Shown: positions 16,586 through 24,615, counted from the first letter of the stretch. The stretch: 64,000 nucleotides of DNA from Arthrobacter mangrovi (GCF_026011795.1 NZ_BRVS01000004.1:186001-250000); one strand, 5' to 3'. Notes: generated by a model not told the origin, from the letters alone. Numbers and translations are program-made.

Positions 16586-16777
16586 GTGGCCAATCCCAGC
16601 CCGATCGACATCCAGAAGGCCCTCGGCGGCGTCGACTACCCCGCCTCCGCCGCCGACCTGGTCAAGAAAGCCGAAGACTCCGGCGCGGACAGCAGCGTCC
16701 TCAAGGCCCTGCGCGGCCTGCCCGACCGGCAGTACGAGACGCCCGCCGAGGTCAATAAGGCCATCGGCGGCAGCTGA
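16586..16777 (+). CDS. DUF2795 small protein
   Basis: 63 aa from GTG 16586, with AGGAAGGA (16572-16579) as ribosome-binding site. The sequence has the DUF2795 pattern: a helical start (IDIQKALGGVDYPAS), a middle helix with many acidic and Ala residues, and a final ETPAEVNKAIGG. Such proteins are frequent in actinobacteria and of unknown function; they resemble small helical nucleic-acid or stress-associated proteins. Stands alone between the exporter and a DUF3817 gene. Confidence 0.75.
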   Translation: MANPSPIDIQKALGGVDYPASAADLVKKAEDSGADSSVLKALRGLPDRQYETPAEVNKAIGGS

Positions 16778-16900
16778 CCGTCCCGGCGTTCCCCGGAGGC
16801 GCCGGTCCTGCCGCGGGAGCGAGCCGGCGCCGGTGGAAATGCGCCGGCGGTCCGCGGCGGCTACCTTGGTAGGGATCCCTTTCCCCAACCGAGGACTTCC

Positions 16901-17362
16901 ATGCCGCCCCGCACTTTGTTCCGGTCAGTCGCCTTTGCCGAAGCAGCCACCTGGACGCTGCTGCTCATCGCCCTGTTCCTGAAGTACGTCCTGCACACCG
17001 GAGAGGCCGTCATGAGCATCGCCGGAGGACTGCACGGCTTCGTGTTCCTCTGCTACGTGGCCAGCACGTGCTTCACCTGGGTGAACCAGAAATGGACCAC
17101 CGGGACGGGCCTGCTCACCGTGGCCTCCGCCGTCGTTCCCTATGCCACCATTCCCGTGGAAAGGTCATTGGACCGCCGCGGCCTGCTCCACGGCGGCTGG
17201 CGTTTGGCCTCGGGCGGTGCGGAACCGCGCGGACCGCTGGAAAAGCTCCAGGCGTGGGTCCTGCGGCGGCCGGCCACCGCCGTCGTCGTTACGCTGGTGG
17301 CCGTTGCCGCCGTCTTCAGTTTCCTGCTGTTCCTCGGTCCGCCGGATACCTGGTTCGCCTAG
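16901..17362 (+). CDS. DUF3817-domain membrane protein
   Basis: 153 aa with four hydrophobic segments. The first 100 residues are DUF3817-like: a small integral membrane domain beginning with a conserved AEAATWTLLL helix and a Gly-Leu-His-Gly helix (GGLHGFVFLCY). A C-terminal helix follows. Function unknown in the family. GAGGAC precedes the ATG by about 6 nt. It ends 3 bp from the convergent STAS gene, so the two transcripts must overlap. Confidence 0.75.
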   Translation: MPPRTLFRSVAFAEAATWTLLLIALFLKYVLHTGEAVMSIAGGLHGFVFLCYVASTCFTWVNQKWTTGTGLLTVASAVVPYATIPVERSLDRRGLLHGGWRLASGGAEPRGPLEKLQAWVLRRPATAVVVTLVAVAAVFSFLLFLGPPDTWFA

Positions 17363-17365
17363 CCG

Positions 17366-17755
17366 CTAGGCCGCCAGGGCAACGTCGGATCCCGATGCCA
17401 CGGACGCGCCGGCCAGCCTGCCGGCCTCCCCGGCCCTCTGCGCGCACCGGGCGGGCTTGGCCGCCTCGGCCGGAAGGACAGCGCTCAGGTTGCAGGGAAC
17501 CGGATCCTCACCGGCACATGCCGGCAGCGTCTGCGCGTCGGCGCACTCCTGCAGCTCCCGGGCGGCCTCGGCTGTTGCGGAGGCCGCCGCAAGATCCAGG
17601 ACGATTCCGAGACCCGGCATGAGCGCGTTCACCCGCCGGGCGACGGCATGCAGTGCCTGCACGTTCCGGGAATCCACGCTTCCCTTGACTTCGATCCTGG
17701 CGCTGTCGCAGTCCACGTCCATGCTCACCAGGACCTTGAGTTTGTCGCCCTCCAT
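17366..17755 (-). CDS. STAS-like domain protein
   Basis: 129 aa. The first ~80 residues have the alternating strand/helix layout of STAS domains (anti-sigma-factor antagonists): KVLVSMDVD, ARIEVKGSVD, a helix NVQALHAVARRVNALM, then GIVLDLAAAS. The usual phosphoacceptor Ser after the DLS motif is in a DLAAAS context. The tail is Ala/Cys-rich and not recognised. It starts 1 nt after the stop of the acetyltransferase-like gene, so the two are translationally coupled. Probably a divergent STAS protein; partner unknown. Confidence 0.6.
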   Translation of the reverse strand: MEGDKLKVLVSMDVDCDSARIEVKGSVDSRNVQALHAVARRVNALMPGLGIVLDLAAASATAEAARELQECADAQTLPACAGEDPVPCNLSAVLPAEAAKPARCAQRAGEAGRLAGASVASGSDVALAA

Positions 17756-17756
17756 G

Positions 17757-18164
17757 CTAAGCGGCTTCCGCCTTGCCGACGGACACCAGCACGGGTTTGC
17801 GCGCCGCACGGTTCGCTTCCGCCTTCCGCCAGGCGGCCTCGTCCTTGAGGATCTCCTCGAACGACTCGCGGAAACGCTCCCGCTCCCCGGCCGGAACCAG
17901 CTGGAGGTAGACGGGGTGGTTGAAGACCCGCTTGCGGACCTGGTGGCAGAACGGCAACACGGACAGCCGGCGGCTGTGCGCATCCGCCAGGGCGGTGCGG
18001 ATCAGCCGGTCGTCCAGGTCGGTGTCGCGGAATTCCTGGTCCACAGCGGTGTGAAGAAGCCACATCTGGTCGCCCTCAATGCGGTAGTGCAGGGATCCTG
18101 CGACCGCTCCATCAACGTAGGCGTCGTACTGCGAAGCACCGAAGTTGTTTCGAATGACCTGCAT
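17757..18164 (-). CDS. YjdJ-type GNAT-like acetyltransferase
   Basis: 135 aa, start ATG 18164 with AGAGGAGAG just upstream. The pattern matches the COG2388 minimal GNAT fold: AYVDGAVAGSLHYRI, then MWLLHTAVDQEFRDTDLDDRLIRTAL (shown in part) and SVLPFCHQVRKRVFNHPVY, where a Cys and the HP-x-Y end are typical. The usual GxGxA of the CoA loop is here DTDLDD, so CoA binding may be weakened. A TetR-type operator (18275-18293) lies 111 bp upstream, which suggests control by the TetR gene next door. First gene of a two-gene unit with the STAS-like protein. Confidence 0.65.
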   Translation of the reverse strand: MQVIRNNFGASQYDAYVDGAVAGSLHYRIEGDQMWLLHTAVDQEFRDTDLDDRLIRTALADAHSRRLSVLPFCHQVRKRVFNHPVYLQLVPAGERERFRESFEEILKDEAAWRKAEANRAARKPVLVSVGKAEAA

Positions 18165-18274
18165 GCTCTCTCCTCTGTTTCTCCCCTTCAGCCTCGGCCG
18201 TAGCTGGAGGCCGGCATTTCGGGCTGAAGGGTCCAGCGGCGCCTCCCCTGAAGGATCGGCACCGCCATCGGATC

Positions 18275-18293
18275 TTGCTTACAGGGTAAGCAA
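18275..18293. promoter_or_regulatory. Putative TetR operator, copy 1
   Basis: TTGCTTAC-AGG-GTAAGCAA, an 8-bp perfect inverted repeat with a 3-bp centre, between the TetR gene end and the acetyltransferase-like gene start. A further GCTTAC half-site follows at 18299-18304. The core GCTTAC-N3-GTAAGC recurs exactly at 19203-19221, which supports a shared DNA-binding protein. Confidence 0.65.
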
Positions 18294-18348
18294 AGCATGC
18301 TTACTTTATTTGCGCAAAACGTTCCATCGAAACTGGTCGAATTTTGAG

Positions 18349-19062
18349 TCAGCTGCGCAGCGTTTCGAGGCGTTCCAACAGTTGTTCCAGCGCTTCCTCG
18401 AACTCCTGCTCGGCCCGGTCCTCGGAGAGCAGGGACTGGAACTCCCGCAGCAGCGGGTAGCCTGACAGGTCGGCCGGGCGCGGGGGCCGCAACTCGGCCT
18501 CCTCGGCCGGCCCGACGTCCGCGCCCATGGCGGAAACCTCGAGCAGCAAATGCCCGAGCAGGAAACTGCTGAAGGCCCGGTAGGCATCCACGGCGGCCCG
18601 CTCGCTGAAGCCCGAGCCGGTCAGTGCGGCCAGGAAGGACTCCACCCAGCGCAGGCTGCGCAGCGGCGGCCGGACCCAGGGAGCCTCGGTCGGCCTGGTG
18701 GCAACCAGCGGGAACACCTGCGGCCGCGTCTGGGCCAGGCGCCGCGAACCGTGCGCCAGCCGCAGCAGGTAGTCCTGCCAGCCATGGACCGGCTCTACGG
18801 TGACTTCAGGGTCGCTGTAAAGTTCGTCCACTACGGATTCCACAATGCCGTCCAGCAGGTCCTCCCGCGAATGCACGTAGCGGTAGAGCGACATCGCCTC
18901 CACACCCAGTTCTTTGCCGAGCCGGCGCATGGTGAGCTGCCGGACTCCGAAGCGCTCCACATATTCAACGCCGGCCTCAAGGATCATCCCGCGCTCCAAG
19001 CGGGCGCGTTCGGCACCGGGTTCCTGGCTTCCGTCGTGGCCTGCTGGCGCTGGACCGGACAC
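18349..19062 (-). CDS. TetR-family transcriptional regulator
   Basis: 237 aa from GTG 19062, chosen for the GGAAGGGG 6 nt upstream; a TTG at 19086 is the alternative. Residues ~25-75 form the TetR HTH (RFGVRQLTMRRLGKELGVEAMSLYRYV), and the C-terminal part matches the TetR_C domain seen in tetracycline-repressor-like actinobacterial proteins. It would act as a ligand-relieved repressor. Two matching palindromes lie in its own divergent upstream region and upstream of the next gene on the same strand, so autoregulation and control of both neighbours are likely. Ligand unknown. Confidence 0.8.
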   Translation of the reverse strand: MSGPAPAGHDGSQEPGAERARLERGMILEAGVEYVERFGVRQLTMRRLGKELGVEAMSLYRYVHSREDLLDGIVESVVDELYSDPEVTVEPVHGWQDYLLRLAHGSRRLAQTRPQVFPLVATRPTEAPWVRPPLRSLRWVESFLAALTGSGFSERAAVDAYRAFSSFLLGHLLLEVSAMGADVGPAEEAELRPPRPADLSGYPLLREFQSLLSEDRAEQEFEEALEQLLERLETLRS

Positions 19063-19190
19063 TGTCAGCCCCTTCCTGCGGCTCAATCCAGCCTACGCTC
19101 AGGCGGGCGCCCCTGTCCCGGCATCCGGAACATCGGGGGAACGAAGGCGCCGTGTTTTCGTTATGCCGAGGGAGAACCGGCCTCCAATCG

Positions 19191-19226
19191 TTCGACCGGG
19201 CAGAGCTTACGCCGTAAGCTCATGGT
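19191..19226 (+). promoter_or_regulatory. Promoter with putative TetR operator, copy 2
   Basis: Palindrome GAGCTTAC-GCC-GTAAGCTC at 19203-19221 (8-bp arms, 3-bp centre) overlaps a possible -10 box TAAGCT (19215-19220), with TTCGAC (19191-19196) 18 nt upstream as a weak -35. The -10 box is 6 nt before the ATG of the 69-aa gene, so the mRNA is probably leaderless and repression would be by occlusion. Confidence 0.55.
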
Positions 19227-19436
19227 ATGGATGAAGAGTTGAAACAGGTTTGGGTCGCCTCGGCGGCGGTCGAATCCCTGCAGGGAGAAATTGACCAAGC
19301 CGAAAGCCAGCTCGACACCGCCATCGACGAAGCGGTGAAGGCCGGAGCTGATCCGGACGCAATCAGCAACGCGGCAAACCTCACCGCCACCGAGTTGAGC
19401 GACCGCGTCCCCGTGCTCCCGGCAGAACCGGCCTAG
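19227..19436 (+). CDS. Small helical protein, HTH-like
   Basis: 69 aa, acidic, predicted almost fully helical. The N-terminal part could form a short coiled coil (VESLQGEIDQAESQLDTAI) and the middle (EAVKAGADPDAISNAANLT) resembles the two helices of a small helix-turn-helix. No known family was recognised. No SD site; a TAAGCT box within a TetR-type operator lies 6 nt upstream, so it is probably leaderless and directly controlled by the divergent TetR regulator. A strong terminator follows, which supports expression as a single gene. Confidence 0.65.
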   Translation: MDEELKQVWVASAAVESLQGEIDQAESQLDTAIDEAVKAGADPDAISNAANLTATELSDRVPVLPAEPA

Positions 19437-19486
19437 CCAGGCTCCCCGGCGAAGGGAACGGCAGCAACAACTTACGCACAACAGAA

Positions 19487-19528
19487 GCACCGCCGCAGCC
19501 GGACGCTGCAGCGGTGCTGTTCCTTTTT
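19487..19528 (+). terminator. Rho-independent terminator
   Basis: Stem GCACCGC-C-GCAGC / GCTGC-A-GCGGTGC with one mismatch and a 5-nt loop, followed by TGTTCC and five Ts (19524-19528). It ends the 69-aa gene transcript. The minus strand also forms the hairpin, so it may insulate the small leftward gene beyond. Confidence 0.8.
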
Positions 19529-19548
19529 CCCGTAAGGCTCGAGACGGC

Positions 19549-19743
19549 TTAAGCCAAAGAGCCTGGGGCCGCGTCGCCCGGCAGGCTGACCGTGAACACG
19601 TTGGGGCCGCTGCGCGTGACCCTCACCCGATCCCGCGGGGCGTTGGCCTTGGTAGACACGTGCGCGATGGCGGCCTCCAGCGTGTGGTCCATCGTGGAGT
19701 GGTCCCAGATCTTGAGCGTCATCGAGTGCGATTCAAAGTTCAT
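19549..19743 (-). CDS. Small hypothetical protein
   Basis: 64 aa from ATG 19743 (GAAGAAAG about 13 nt upstream, weak). The sequence has a strand-helix-strand character (TLKIWDHSTMDHTLEAAIAH, then DRVRVTRSGPNVFTVSL). It resembles small conserved proteins of Micrococcaceae, but no domain name can be given. A longer open frame extends to 19938 but its extra N-terminus looks non-coding. It ends near the bidirectional hairpin at 19487-19528. Confidence 0.5.
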   Translation of the reverse strand: MNFESHSMTLKIWDHSTMDHTLEAAIAHVSTKANAPRDRVRVTRSGPNVFTVSLPGDAAPGSLA

Positions 19744-20505
19744 GCACCGCTGCTTTCTTCGTCGTTTTCCCGCCACCTCGTCGCTGAGGAAGCGGGTCCA
19801 CTGTATCCGGCCACCCACGGTGGGCCCATTGAATGTGACCGAAAGTGACCGCACGCACAGCCCTCGACCCGCCGCGCTGTGGCTGGCTGGGCGTCCGGAG
19901 CCCCTGACGCACTTGCAGGATCTCAACGCACTTGTCACTTGTCATGCGTCAATGACCGCCGTTCTCCTCTAGATGCACAGACCTGCCTCCGAGGCTGGGT
20001 GTACTGTCATCCGACCTTGGCTCCGCGCTCCATTGCCGATAGGGCACAGGAGATTCACCAAAGGCTGATGGGGCTCTCTACCGCAGGGAATGAAGACAGC
20101 GCCGCTGCACGCTTCACCCGGGAGCTGGTCTTGTCCCGGGCCACCCTGCACCGGGACCATACCGAGGCTGACGCACGTTCCAGGCAGAACGGCCGATGAT
20201 CACAGTCCCGCATCTGCGGCTAGAGCGCCAGGAGGTCTTGTTCGCTTGCCTGTACGCGCGGCGCCGATCGGACATAGTCACGGTTATCGGTGCTTTGGCG
20301 ACTTGGGACAAAACGACTCCTTCGGCTTGCTTGAATGATTCTTCGACGGCTCCCGATTGCGTCCGCAGCCGGCTAAGAGAGAGCCGCCTCTGAACGTCCC
20401 CGCGCAGGTGCTTCCGTTCCCGTTACGCATCGTAGCGCCCTCGAGGGCCATCAGTCCCTGGGACGGGTGCGGTCCGCCGCCGGCGCCCGCAACAGACGGG
20501 GGCAC
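19744..20505. other. Gene-poor stretch at left edge of the mandelate island
   Basis: 762 bp with short open frames on both strands and no convincing gene or RBS. On the plus strand at about 20030-20199 a peptide with RAQEIHQRLMGL is loosely reminiscent of the middle of PucR-type regulators and may be a decayed fragment, but this is weak. No terminal repeats or transposase remnants could be recognised. It looks like insertion or deletion debris. Confidence 0.4.
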
Positions 20506-21393
20506 CTACTTCAGCGCATCGGCGATCGTCTCTCGGAACCATGTCCGGGCGGACGATACGGGTGGTGCCCCGTTCCAGTAGAGAGAAACGTTGAACGTCG
20601 GGATGGCGAAGGGAAGCTCGCGAAAAGTCACGGGCTGCTGGGCGGCGAACAGTTCGGCGACGCGCAAAGGGACGATTGCCGCACAATCGTTGCTGGCCAC
20701 GATCTGTGGGAGCACGGAGAAGTGGTGGAGGCGGAGCACCACCCGCCGCTCGACACCCATGGATTCAAGCATGCGGTCGGCCTGGGAATGGCCGGAGGAC
20801 TGATGGATGGCAACATGACGAAGGGCAGCGAATTCGTCGAGTGCCAGCGGTTCGTCTGATCCCGCGAACGTTTCGGGCAGGACGCACACGTACCGTTCCT
20901 CATAGAGGATCTTGTGGTGTTCAGCCCCTTCGATGGGCACGCTGGCGACCGCGGCATCTATTTCTCCCCGCATCAGCCATTGGGACACCGAGTCGATCTG
21001 CATCGGGACGATTTCCAACGTCGCATGGGGGGCCTCATTCCCGAAGACCCGGAGAAGCGGCGGCAGAAAGGCCAGTTCCCCCAGGTCAGTGAGGCACAAG
21101 CGAAACTCCTGCCGCGTTGAGGCGGGGTCAAAGGCTCGTCCCGCTTCCACTGTCGCGTCGATCGCGGCGACGGCCGGCCTGATCGTTTCGAAAAGTTCCG
21201 TCGCCCGCCGGGTCGGCACCATTCCCTCTGCGGTGCGTGCGAAAAGCGGGTCTGCAAGCTGCTTGCGCAGCCTGCCCAGCGCGTAACTGACCGATGGCTG
21301 GGTAATCGACAGTTCCAGCGCGGCGCGGGTCAGACTTCCGGTCTCATAAATGGCAGTGAAGGCCCGGAGAAGATTCAGATCCATTCCTGTCAT
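20506..21393 (-). CDS. LysR-family transcriptional regulator
   Basis: 295 aa. N-terminal winged HTH (residues ~5-65: LLRAFTAIYETGSLTRAAL, then SQ-like ITQPSVSYALGRLRKQL), then a LysR substrate-binding domain of the NahR/DntR type, whose members sense aromatic acids. It is last in the leftward arm after the MHS permease, a decarboxylase remnant and the dehydrogenase. ATG 21393 has TATTCT 6 nt upstream and no SD, which suggests a leaderless transcript from its own promoter; the ATG at 21384 is a possible alternative. Likely regulator of one of the two arms of the mandelate gene set. Confidence 0.8.
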   Translation of the reverse strand: MTGMDLNLLRAFTAIYETGSLTRAALELSITQPSVSYALGRLRKQLADPLFARTAEGMVPTRRATELFETIRPAVAAIDATVEAGRAFDPASTRQEFRLCLTDLGELAFLPPLLRVFGNEAPHATLEIVPMQIDSVSQWLMRGEIDAAVASVPIEGAEHHKILYEERYVCVLPETFAGSDEPLALDEFAALRHVAIHQSSGHSQADRMLESMGVERRVVLRLHHFSVLPQIVASNDCAAIVPLRVAELFAAQQPVTFRELPFAIPTFNVSLYWNGAPPVSSARTWFRETIADALK

Positions 21394-21463
21394 GATCCAA
21401 GAATAGAGTCTGCCGATCTGACCCGCGCCTGTTATAGACGTCGAGGACTCGGTTATGGCTCTG

Positions 21464-22447
21464 CTATTTGGGCGTAGCCTGCAAGGCTTCCACTGCTTCG
21501 GCGGCGGCGGTACCCACTGACCTCGCCGCCTGGGCGAGGCCCGTAATCTCTTGTTCCGAGAGCGTGGGGAGCACGGGAACCAGCCGCCCGTCCCGAAACA
21601 CGGTGGGCACGGAAACGAAGGTGTCGGGAAGTTCGGGGAGCGCGCCGGTCCAGATCGTCGCCGGATGCACGCCCCCGGAAGCCATGGACTTGATGATCTG
21701 GGCGACTCCGAGGGGCGTGGTCCATCCGCTGCTACGGCCGGGCTTGAGGGCGGACCACCGGGAGAACCACCCTGTTATGTCGGCCGTGATTCGGTCCCGC
21801 TGGTCGGAACTCAGGACCAGGGGGACGCTGTTAACGGCAAGCGTGCTGTACAAGGGCACCTGCCCGTCGCCATGTTCACCGAGCACGAGGCCGGAAACGT
21901 GTTCCGGACGTGCCCCGATTTCCCGGCCGACGGCGGCACGGAAACGGATGGAGTCGTTGAGGCTGTAGCCGACGATGCGGTCGGGAGCGATGCAGGACAT
22001 CCGGTGCAGCGCGTCCGACAGGACGTCCACCGGGTTGGAGAGGAGCATGACCACTCCGTGGTCCCCGGCCAGGCGTTCGATGTCGGGCAGAAGGATCCTA
22101 AGCAGGCGGAGGTTGGCGAGGAGGAAGTCCCGACGGTCACCGTCCGGTGTTTCCGGCGCTGAAGCGGCGACGATGACCAGGTCGACGGGGAGGCCGGGCG
22201 GAGGCGGGCCGACGACCAGTTGGGTATGGGTTGAACCCGCGAGGATCTGTGCTTCGGCGATGTCGATGGCGTGCGCCTGCAGGATGTTGTCCCGTAGGTC
22301 GGTCAGGTACACGGTGTCGGCCAGCCCTTCAACGGCTAGTCGTTCAACGACACCGGAACCGATCAGCCCGGCCGCGCCGATAACGGCCACGGTGGAGGGC
22401 CATGCGCTGCGGCTACCGCCACTGCTGGTTAGGTCGTTCTTGGTCAT
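21464..22447 (-). CDS. Lactate/malate dehydrogenase-family 2-hydroxyacid dehydrogenase, unusual specificity residue
   Basis: 327 aa. Rossmann motif VIGAAGLIG (22-30), Asp after strand 2 (YLTD, D50), substrate Arg in the mobile-loop/helix (R105/R106), catalytic Asp D165 and Arg R168 in LNDSIRFR, and catalytic His H192 in GEHGDG. All catalytic parts of L-lactate/malate dehydrogenases are present. The specificity position (Gln in lactate, Arg in malate enzymes) aligns with E99 in SAPETP, so neither substrate is expected. Given the benzoylformate decarboxylase and benzaldehyde dehydrogenase nearby, an L-(S)-mandelate or related aryl-hydroxyacid dehydrogenase is a reasonable inference. GGACAG serves as RBS. 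It follows the MHS permease and the decarboxylase remnant on the same strand. Confidence 0.7.
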   Translation of the reverse strand: MTKNDLTSSGGSRSAWPSTVAVIGAAGLIGSGVVERLAVEGLADTVYLTDLRDNILQAHAIDIAEAQILAGSTHTQLVVGPPPPGLPVDLVIVAASAPETPDGDRRDFLLANLRLLRILLPDIERLAGDHGVVMLLSNPVDVLSDALHRMSCIAPDRIVGYSLNDSIRFRAAVGREIGARPEHVSGLVLGEHGDGQVPLYSTLAVNSVPLVLSSDQRDRITADITGWFSRWSALKPGRSSGWTTPLGVAQIIKSMASGGVHPATIWTGALPELPDTFVSVPTVFRDGRLVPVLPTLSEQEITGLAQAARSVGTAAAEAVEALQATPK

Positions 22448-22535
22448 GGTGGTGCTGTCCTGTCACTCTGGGTAGTCGTTCTTGAACATGCCTCTGTCCG
22501 GGCCGACACTGCAGATCCGGACAGAGGCGGCAGCC

Positions 22536-22700
22536 CTAAGACCAGACGGCGTACCGGCGCGGCCCAGGCTGAAGACTGATGTAACGAAAGGCCGCCGAAA
22601 TCGGGCCAAGGAACGGCAACTCGCTCGAGCCGAGGTTTCCGAAAATGGTCGGCAGACCATTCTTCATCGTCAGCTCGTAGCCAACTTCTTTGGCAGGCAT
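22536..22700 (-). pseudogene. N-terminal remnant of a benzoylformate decarboxylase gene
   Basis: A 54-codon frame with an intact start (ATG 22700, AAAGGAA upstream). Its middle, LPTIFGNLGSSELPFL...FRYI, is clearly the thiamine-enzyme entry motif of benzoylformate decarboxylases (NPGSNELPF followed by FRYILGLQ). After FRYI the frame shifts into an unrelated tail, and some 480 residues of the enzyme are missing. Pro is replaced by Leu in the motif. FRYI is not found at the same place in the intact gene at 27346 (which has FDFV), so this came from a different paralogue and not from a recent copy. It lies between the permease and dehydrogenase genes. Confidence 0.7.
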
Positions 22701-22804
22701 GATCGTTTCGTTCCTTTCACTTGCAGTCGACGATACGGACGCAAGCGATATTGATCCACAGGCTTTCTGTGCAATTTGTATAATCTGCCTCTTTGTGCGG
22801 TGCA

Positions 22805-24127
22805 TTAGCTTCGCAGGTCCCGCCCCTGCGGCTCCTTGACGGTGGAGACGGCCACCAGGGAGACCACGGATAGAGCTGAGATGTAGATACCGATGGCCAT
22901 CCCGCCCCCGGTCTCGGCCAAAATAAGCTCGGCGATCATGGGCGCAAAGGCACCGCCGAGGATCGCCCCGATGGCGTAACCGATCGACACGCCGGAGTAG
23001 CGGATGTTGGCCGGGAACATCTCCGCATACAGGGCCGCCTGGGGGCCGTAGGAGAGACCGAGCCCGATGGTGAGGACCAGGACCGAGACGGTGAACCAGA
23101 GGATGTCCCCGGTATCTATCAGCATGAACATAGGCACTGCCCACAGCAGAAGCGCGACGTAACCAATCTGGAAGGTCCGTATCCGGCCCAGCTTGTCCGA
23201 GATGATGCCCCCGAACATCGTGAAGACCAGCCAGGAGAACGCCGCCAGCGTGCTCGCGAGCAGAACGGGGCCGCGCTCCATACCGAGGTGCTTCGTTGCA
23301 TATGCCGAGAAGAAGGCGATGAGCAGGTAGCCGGCAGCGTTGTTGGCGAGGAAGATAAGGGCAGTCTGCAGTACCTGCTTCGAGTTGGAGCGGAAGAGTT
23401 GGCGCAGAGGCGCGCTTGACTCAGCTTTGCGCTGCTGCATTTCCTTAAAGACCGGGCTCTCGTCCACCGAGCGCCGGATGAGGAAACCCACCAGAATGAG
23501 GACGACGGAGAAGAGGAACGGCAGCCGCCAGCCCCAGGCCAGAAAGTCCTCATTGCTCAACAGCGTCGTCGTGAGAAACATGACGAACGTCGCCAGGATC
23601 ATCCCGCAGGGCACACCGATCTGCGGGTAAGCACCAAAGAACCCGCGCTTGCTTAGGGGTGCATGTTCCACGGACATCAAAGCCGCGCCACCCCACTCGC
23701 CACCTGCCGAGAAACCCTGGACGATGCGCAACACAACGAGCAGGATCGGCGCCCAGACACCCCAAGCCGCATAGGTCGGCAAGAGGCCGATCAGCGCGGT
23801 GGCGGCACCCATAAGGACAAGTGTGAATACGAGCATCATCTTGCGCCCCACTCTGTCGCCCAAGTGACCGGCCACGACCGCACCCAAGGGGCGGAACAGA
23901 AAGCTGATACCCAGCGACGCCCACGAGACAATCTGTGCCAGCGCCGGATTCTCGGTGGTCATCGGCGCAAAATACAAGCTAGCGAGAACGAGCCCGGCAG
24001 CTTGGGCATAAATGAAGAAGTCGTACCACTCAATCGTCGTGCCCACGAGTGTCCCCGCCAGGACTTTGCGCTGTTCCTTTTGGCTGGAGACCGCAACCCG
24101 TTGCGACGCCATTTCTCTGTTCGACAT
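22805..24127 (-). CDS. MHS-family MFS transporter, probable aromatic acid permease
   Basis: 440 aa from ATG 24127, with AGGAG 5-6 nt upstream; the frame extends to 24187 without a better start. The first helix has GTTIEWYDFFIYAQ, the MHS mark, and the loop 2-3 motif GHLGDRVGRKMML is intact. Twelve membrane helices. It heads the leftward arm of the island (permease, decarboxylase remnant, dehydrogenase, LysR), which suggests uptake of mandelate or another aryl-hydroxyacid. The related MFS at 12472-13794 has the same length and layout but is not near-identical. Confidence 0.8.
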   Translation of the reverse strand: MSNREMASQRVAVSSQKEQRKVLAGTLVGTTIEWYDFFIYAQAAGLVLASLYFAPMTTENPALAQIVSWASLGISFLFRPLGAVVAGHLGDRVGRKMMLVFTLVLMGAATALIGLLPTYAAWGVWAPILLVVLRIVQGFSAGGEWGGAALMSVEHAPLSKRGFFGAYPQIGVPCGMILATFVMFLTTTLLSNEDFLAWGWRLPFLFSVVLILVGFLIRRSVDESPVFKEMQQRKAESSAPLRQLFRSNSKQVLQTALIFLANNAAGYLLIAFFSAYATKHLGMERGPVLLASTLAAFSWLVFTMFGGIISDKLGRIRTFQIGYVALLLWAVPMFMLIDTGDILWFTVSVLVLTIGLGLSYGPQAALYAEMFPANIRYSGVSIGYAIGAILGGAFAPMIAELILAETGGGMAIGIYISALSVVSLVAVSTVKEPQGRDLRS

Positions 24128-24615
24128 GGGAACTCCTAGGTACTTCGAAGGGAAGGTATCGATCAGGTGCTTTTCGTCTCGCACCATAACCAGAGGCTGC
24201 AGACCATCATTCGACGCACAGGGTGCAGAAGTAGGCTTCGAGCAACCCCGGGACGGTCCCCGGGCGTGTAATGGAAGCAGCTTGCCTCCGGCACCTGCAC
24301 CGTGCCGCTCGTCACAAAGCGGCCCTACTCACTGTAGGGAAAAGCAAGTCATTGAGCCAATCGATAAATTGCATTGATTTCATTGGATCTATCTATTGCC
24401 CGCCCTGTCTTCGTTTCTCCATGCCATTCCGGACGGAGCCCTCCAGCGTGCGGGCGAAAGCTCCCGGGGAAGGACCCGTGGCATGATCGATCTCATGAGG
24501 GCCACGAGCGCGCCGATTCGCCGCATCGGCGCAATAGGCTCCGCGCGTGACCCAATGGCCCCTTGTTTCGGTGATCCCTCGGCACCCCTTAGAGACCAGA
24601 TGTAGGAGGCCATCC
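24128..24615. promoter_or_regulatory. Divergent control region of the two mandelate arms
   Basis: 488 bp between the leftward permease and rightward LysR gene. The part 24340-24410 is clearly more AT-rich than its surroundings and holds CAAT-cgataa-ATTG (24358-24371) and repeated CATTGAT/CATTGGAT words, a plausible place for promoters and LysR sites. A further dyad around GGCATGATCGATCTCATGAGGGCC lies at about 24479-24502. No gene was recognised here. Confidence 0.4.

Noticed and set aside
19062-19086. TTG 19086 as the TetR start
   Set aside because: The GTG at 19062 has a well-placed GGAAGGGG and the extra eight residues show no conserved character; the TTG cannot be fully excluded.
19879-20199. 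A 106-codon plus-strand frame with a RAQEIHQRLMGL segment as a regulator gene
   Set aside because: Only a short part is reminiscent of PucR-type regulators; no RBS, no HTH and no clear domain end.
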